Assembly (NCBI GenBank): GCA_036924285.1
Contig: JAYKYS010000002.1
Span: forward strand, 41,555,501 to 41,619,500
Reading direction: 5' to 3'
Length of the DNA: 64,000 nucleotides
DNA from: Asterella californica
Taxonomy: Eukaryota > Streptophyta > Marchantiopsida > Marchantiales > Aytoniaceae
The notes under the pieces were generated by a model that had not been told where the DNA came from, made no database searches, and saw only the letters and a list, made by a program, of their open reading frames with translations. The position numbers and the translations under genes were made by a program. Shown here piece by piece: positions 60,120-64,000 of the stretch. Positions within the stretch are counted from its first letter, which is position 1. Each line of letters opens with the position of its first letter.

Positions 60120-62013
60120 TCACAAGGAAGATTGGGAACTGACATGGGCGATGCATTCGATTTCGATACGGGCATTCAGAGGCAAAGCTGCCACTTGATA
60201 GGTAGAACGAGCCGGAGCAGGTACGGGGAAGTCTGTGCATGCAAGATAACAATCAGTAGGAGACGAGACGGTATACTGAAGTAGAAACAGGAGCTCACAG
60301 ACTAACACTTGGAACATTCTGCCTTTCGCTTCATCCATAAAGCTACACATCGGAACGTGATTCTGAAGAGTCGACTTGATATGGGAGCAGATTACTTCTA
60401 GTCTCTTGAATTAAAATGTGTGCAGCGAAGAAGAGAGAGAAAACCTCACATTTTCCATATATCTCGTTCACCGCCTTGAAGTCAGCAAGATCTGCTAACC
60501 TGGAGCACTCCCGCACCAAGAACAAAGTCAACTTCAGTCTTCAGTCTTCAGTGTCCGACGAAAGCGATAACTTCAAATTACGATCAACACGTGATGAGCA
60601 GCAAACAAGCAACGAAGCAAGAAAAGTAAAATGAATATAATGTTCTACCTTCCCAAACAAAAACCTTGAGAAACAGATGCTAAGAGAGTTCACAAGGCTC
60701 TCATGGTGCAAACTACTGCCCAAGCTCATAATTACGAAGCCTCACATGATCGTGGTCTTGACGACCGATGAGTAGCTTGCACCTCCAGCTTTAAGGATCT
60801 CCCCCATATTCTTAAGGATCTACAATTTCAAAATAAGGGCCATCTGAAGTAAGGTACACATGCAGAAAGAAAGCTAACACCTGCCACCCAGTTGCAACTC
60901 TTACGCAGAGAAACGGGTTTTTTGAACCATGTTCAGAAGAGGAAATTCACCTAGAAAGTTGTTTGTATACTTCGGAACGTATAAAACTTACAGCTGCTCA
61001 AGTGAGAAGAGAACTTCCCATTCCTGGGCCGCATGAAATAGTTATTTTTAACCTCAACAGGCTAAACTAACAATCATTCCATAGGCGCAATTTTATGTGT
61101 TCAGTGTGCATCTATAGAAAGAGAGTGATATTATGCTGATAGAGTGGAAGTACCTGCTCAGTTTGGCCTTCGACAGATTCCGAGACGAACTTCCCTGTCT
61201 AAACGCCATTTCATGAGAGGAAGTTAATTCCTGCCCTTGAACATATTCACTGACATGATACCTACGAACATACATATTTGAAGGCAATAAATCAGTTCAG
61301 CATATCCTACCCCAGTCATTAAGATGGTCTTGGTCAACGAACTGGTTAATCATGTGTACCAGATCATGTCTACAGCGACTTACTTTAGGATCCAGTCCCA
61401 AAATTCCGGAGCAGTATAAGACGTTATTTGCCTTGATCGCCTGTGAGTAGGGCCCCAAAGCTGCTGGAGCTTTGTCGGTCTTCACGCACTCCTTTGTCAT
61501 TGCTACAAGCCATCGACTCTGGTTAGAAAAGACAACTTCGACAGACACATATACGTAGACAGAGTGCTGATAGCAGAAACATTAGAGATAACGACTGAAT
61601 CTAATAACTGAAAGACATTGTATGAATGTACGCTCAAATTTCTCTCTTGAACAACAAGCGTGGGGATTCAAAAGGAACAATATGACGCCTGATAGATGTC
61701 GCCATTTCAAAAATCGAAGAGAAACTGTGTCCTAAAAACGTGTATCCCCGTACGTGTGACTTTCAGTTGAATACTGTAACTTCGGACACCAGTCAAGAAG
61801 GATGAGCTGTCCATTACCAGACGTACATGTTTGCAGCATGCTTTTAGTTGACCTCTGCCTGGTAGAGTGACGCAGTACCGGACGCTGGTCACCCACAGGA
61901 ATCTTGCGTCCTAGGGTCGAATTTCTGGACAGAAAGCCATGCTTGAAGGATGAGAGCACGACAGTGTAACCTGTTCCCAGCAGCAACCCACTGGAACTAG
62001 CAGCCAGGGCCAT
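60120..62013 (-). CDS. RidA / YjgF-family reactive intermediate (enamine/imine) deaminase, plastid-targeted
   Basis: Six exons splice into one intact 198-residue protein: 61818-62013, 61384-61502, 61154-61198, 60746-60819, 60450-60499 and 60120-60232, all GT-AG and phase-consistent. Residues 1 to about 65 are Ser/Arg/Leu-rich and fit a chloroplast transit peptide. The mature part reads KAPAALGPYSQAIKANN, GKFVSESVEGQTEQ, KNMGEILKAGGASYSSVVKT, LADLADFKAVNEIYGKYFP and ARSTYQVAALPLNARIEIEC. It includes the conserved Arg of the ARST loop that binds the substrate carboxylate, and the IEIE segment. RidA hydrolyses 2-aminoacrylate and related imines formed by PLP enzymes such as threonine deaminase, and so protects plastid amino-acid metabolism. 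The ATG at 62013 is preferred because the upstream in-frame stretch has no ATG. Confidence 0.95.
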
Positions 62014-62116
62014 GTCTGCTGAAGTTGTACACAAGCTCGTCTCCGTCCTTGATGAGCTGTGGGGGCAGGGCCTACCAATGAGCGACAAGACACGGCGTCT
62101 CGATGTGAGAAAGTGT

Positions 62117-62143
62117 TCACAAACAGAATCCGTGTTCACTCAT
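62117..62143 (-). promoter_or_regulatory. Upstream ORF in the RidA leader (8 codons)
   Basis: ATG at 62143, out of frame with RidA, ends in TGA after eight codons, about 104 nt before the RidA ATG. It matters only if transcription starts upstream of it. The effect is unknown. Confidence 0.4.
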
Positions 62144-62551
62144 AAGCTAGCAGAGGCAGCAGGCAGGTGATAAGAGACCGGGCTCTTCGCCTCTAAAACC
62201 TCTCCGGATTCTTGATTCAGCTCGGATCCAGCAGCTACTAGTCACTACCTACTGTATTTCGCAACTTCCCTGTACCGTGAACACAACTTCTCGTAGTCAA
62301 ATCATCGTAGGAACTCCTTCCCATGCTCACTACGGTAGTTAGAGGCGTATGTGCTTCCAAGTTGGGAGATTCCTTTCCCCTAAAGCTCGGTTAGGATTTC
62401 CCGGATGTTTTAGTGAGTACTTTTAAGCGCATTATTTTTAAGAAGACAATCCAATCTATGGATTCCAGACATGCTAGGCTTGGCTTACGAGAAGAAACGT
62501 AATCCCAGACTCTTCAGTCCTCAACGACCATCACGTAGAGAAATATGGACT

Positions 62552-62637
62552 CCTTCGGGTCACGCCCGAAGGGGAGAGACATCTTTATTTCCGGGAAGCG
62601 CCTCTCCATAGAGCCTTCCCCGCCATTTATATATATT
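62552..62637 (-). promoter_or_regulatory. Candidate RidA promoter: TATA-like box and adjacent hairpin
   Basis: AATATATATAAA on the minus strand (62626-62637) lies about 610 bp upstream of the RidA ATG. Between them, CCTTCGGG-TCACG-CCCGAAGG (62552-62572) forms an 8-bp hairpin. Position and orientation fit a core promoter with a long leader, but AT-rich flanks make a chance TATA likely. Confidence 0.3.
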
Positions 62638-62689
62638 CCTTATCATTCGTTCTAGTTTCGCTTCCTCGCAAGGTTATTACTTTGTAGGA

Positions 62690-63260
62690 ATAACCTTACG
62701 ACATAAAGTGACTGCAAGTAGTTTATTTACGATTGTAACATTTCTGGAAGTACTTTTATTTACGGTTATAACGTTACTGGACATTTCTGAAAGTACATTA
62801 TTAATGATTATAACATTAGTGAAAGTTAACGTTATTTACGTATAATTATAACGTTATTGAAAGTATATCTACTTACACTTTTCAGTATATTTATATACAC
62901 TTATAACGTTACTTAAATTTTATTTTTTTACGCTTATAACATATTATTTAAAGTATATGTCTTTATGCTTATAACGTGGATTTAAGTATGTTCATTAATG
63001 GTTATAAAGCTATTTAAGCTATATTCGTTTATGCTTAGAAAGTACTTGTTACTGGGTATATTTCTTCACGCTTATAACGTCACTGAAAGTATATTTATTT
63101 ACGCTGGTAATGTTTAACTTACTTAAAGTATATATATAATGTTATTCAAACTATATATGTAATGATAATTAACATGTATTTATATACGCTTATAACGTTA
63201 CTTAAAAGTTATAAGCGTATATAAGTATACATATAATGTTACTGCAAGTGTTCCAAACAT
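62690..63260. repeat. Degenerate tandem repeat, CTTATAACGTTACT family, block 1
   Basis: Units of roughly 35-50 bp share TTTACGCTTATAACGTTACT followed by GAAAGTATAT. A 16-bp perfect inverted pair (63181-63196 and 63208-63223, TATATACGCTTATAAC) shows that one unit is inverted. Confidence 0.8.
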
Positions 63261-63559
63261 GCGCCAATAAAAGTAAAAGACTGAATATTCATTTTGTTCA
63301 CGTACAGACAAGAATCAGAAAGTGTAAAGTGAGTAAATCATCACTTGCGAATTTCATTCGTACAAAACGAATATTTTGTTAATTAAATTAAACATAATGA
63401 ATTAATCTGTTATAACTTTACGTACTGATTTGAGCATTTACTTACCAATTGCTCATACCGATGCACTGTAAAATAGGATGCGGGTACCGGAGATAACATA
63501 AAGCTATTGGAAAAAAAATCTGATATTGCACTACTGTAGGCTTAAAAGTACTCAATTAT
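63261..63559. other. AT-rich spacer between repeat blocks
   Basis: No gene or repeat recognised. Confidence 0.4.
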
Positions 63560-63800
63560 TAGCTCCTCAGCTTATTATTATGCTTAAAAATTGATCTAAA
63601 ATATACTGATTTACGCTTATAAAAATACTGAAAGTGTGCTTGTAAGGTTACTGAAATTATATTTATGTATGCTTATAAGATTTATCCTTTTACACTTGTA
63701 ACGTTCCTGAAATTATATTTTGTTTATGCTTATAAGGTTACTCCAAGTGTATATATTTGTTTGTTTATGCTTATAACGTGACTTAAAGTTTATTTATTAT
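63560..63800. repeat. Degenerate tandem repeat, CTTATAACGTTACT family, block 2
   Basis: TTATGCTTATAAGGTTACT and variants recur six to seven times with the same AAAGTNTAT tails as block 1. Confidence 0.75.
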
Positions 63801-63850
63801 ACTTAGACCACAAGGGTGCAGGATTTAAACAACAAGGTTACTTTGTAATA

Positions 63851-63925
63851 AGGGCATTGTAGCTCGGATGGTTGAGATTCGAACATAAGGAGATTGAGGT
63901 CTCAGGTTCGAATCCTGATGTGAAT
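63851..63925 (+). repeat. tRNA-like sequence (pseudo-tRNA or SINE head)
   Basis: An A-box-like TAGCTCGGATGGTTGAG is followed by a perfect T-arm: TCAGG (63902-63906), TTCGAAT loop, CCTGA (63914-63918), with B-box GGTTCGAATCC. The acceptor and anticodon stems do not pair properly and no CCA-ready end is seen, so a functional tRNA is unlikely. Downstream sequence is A/T-rich with TTTT, as expected for a pol III-derived element. Confidence 0.5.
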
Positions 63926-64000
63926 TTAAATTTTGGTTAAAAAATCTAATTTTGGTTATAAGTTCTGGTAAATTAGCCTGGAAACTTGAATTCCAGAAAA

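Overview
The window looks like a gene-poor stretch of a land-plant nuclear genome, most likely a bryophyte (a liverwort such as Marchantia is my best guess, not proven). The host genes carry short GT-AG introns. The proteins are plant-type: a two-repeat TauE/SafE transporter, a plastid-targeted RidA, and a plant-type MINDY (DUF544). Most of the remaining DNA is decayed transposable elements and AT-rich non-coding sequence. No operons, CRISPR arrays or prokaryotic features were seen.

Layout. At 0-2 kb a minus-strand sulfite exporter TauE/SafE gene runs off the left edge. At 3.2-4.3 kb lies a broken C-terminal piece of a retroelement. From 4.5 to 9 kb there is AT-rich DNA with copies of a dispersed repeat made of two consecutive hairpins. 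From 9.5 to 19 kb there are LTR-like blocks with TATA boxes, a decayed multi-exon transposase-like gene (11.9-13.9 kb) and a 275-bp block present at 15.1 and 17.3 kb. From 19.2 to 39.2 kb I see no convincing gene, only foldback repeats, a 340-bp TIR element, a 46-bp perfect palindrome and a 120-bp direct repeat 4.5 kb apart. From 39.4 to 41.5 kb there are an 82-bp tandem array and a 1.2-kb foldback element. From 41.7 to 45.7 kb lies an AGAAG/CTTCT-rich retroelement-like zone. From 45.7 to 54.4 kb lies one minus-strand Ty3/gypsy-type LTR retrotransposon, complete in domain order (gag, zinc knuckle, protease, RT, RNase H, integrase) but full of stops.

At the right end (56.2-62.0 kb, minus strand) a clean six-exon RidA gene sits just upstream of a MINDY deubiquitinase gene that lacks its whole N-terminal half, including the catalytic Cys region, and has at least one frame break. 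The last 1.3 kb holds a degenerate tandem repeat and a tRNA-like B-box element.

How the genes relate. The three host genes act in separate processes: anion transport, detoxification of enamine/imine intermediates in the plastid, and deubiquitination. Nothing suggests a functional cluster. The points most worth following are the RidA/MINDY junction, the two-hairpin repeat family with its foldback composite, and the transposase-like gene whose conserved DLWH motif is broken by a stop.
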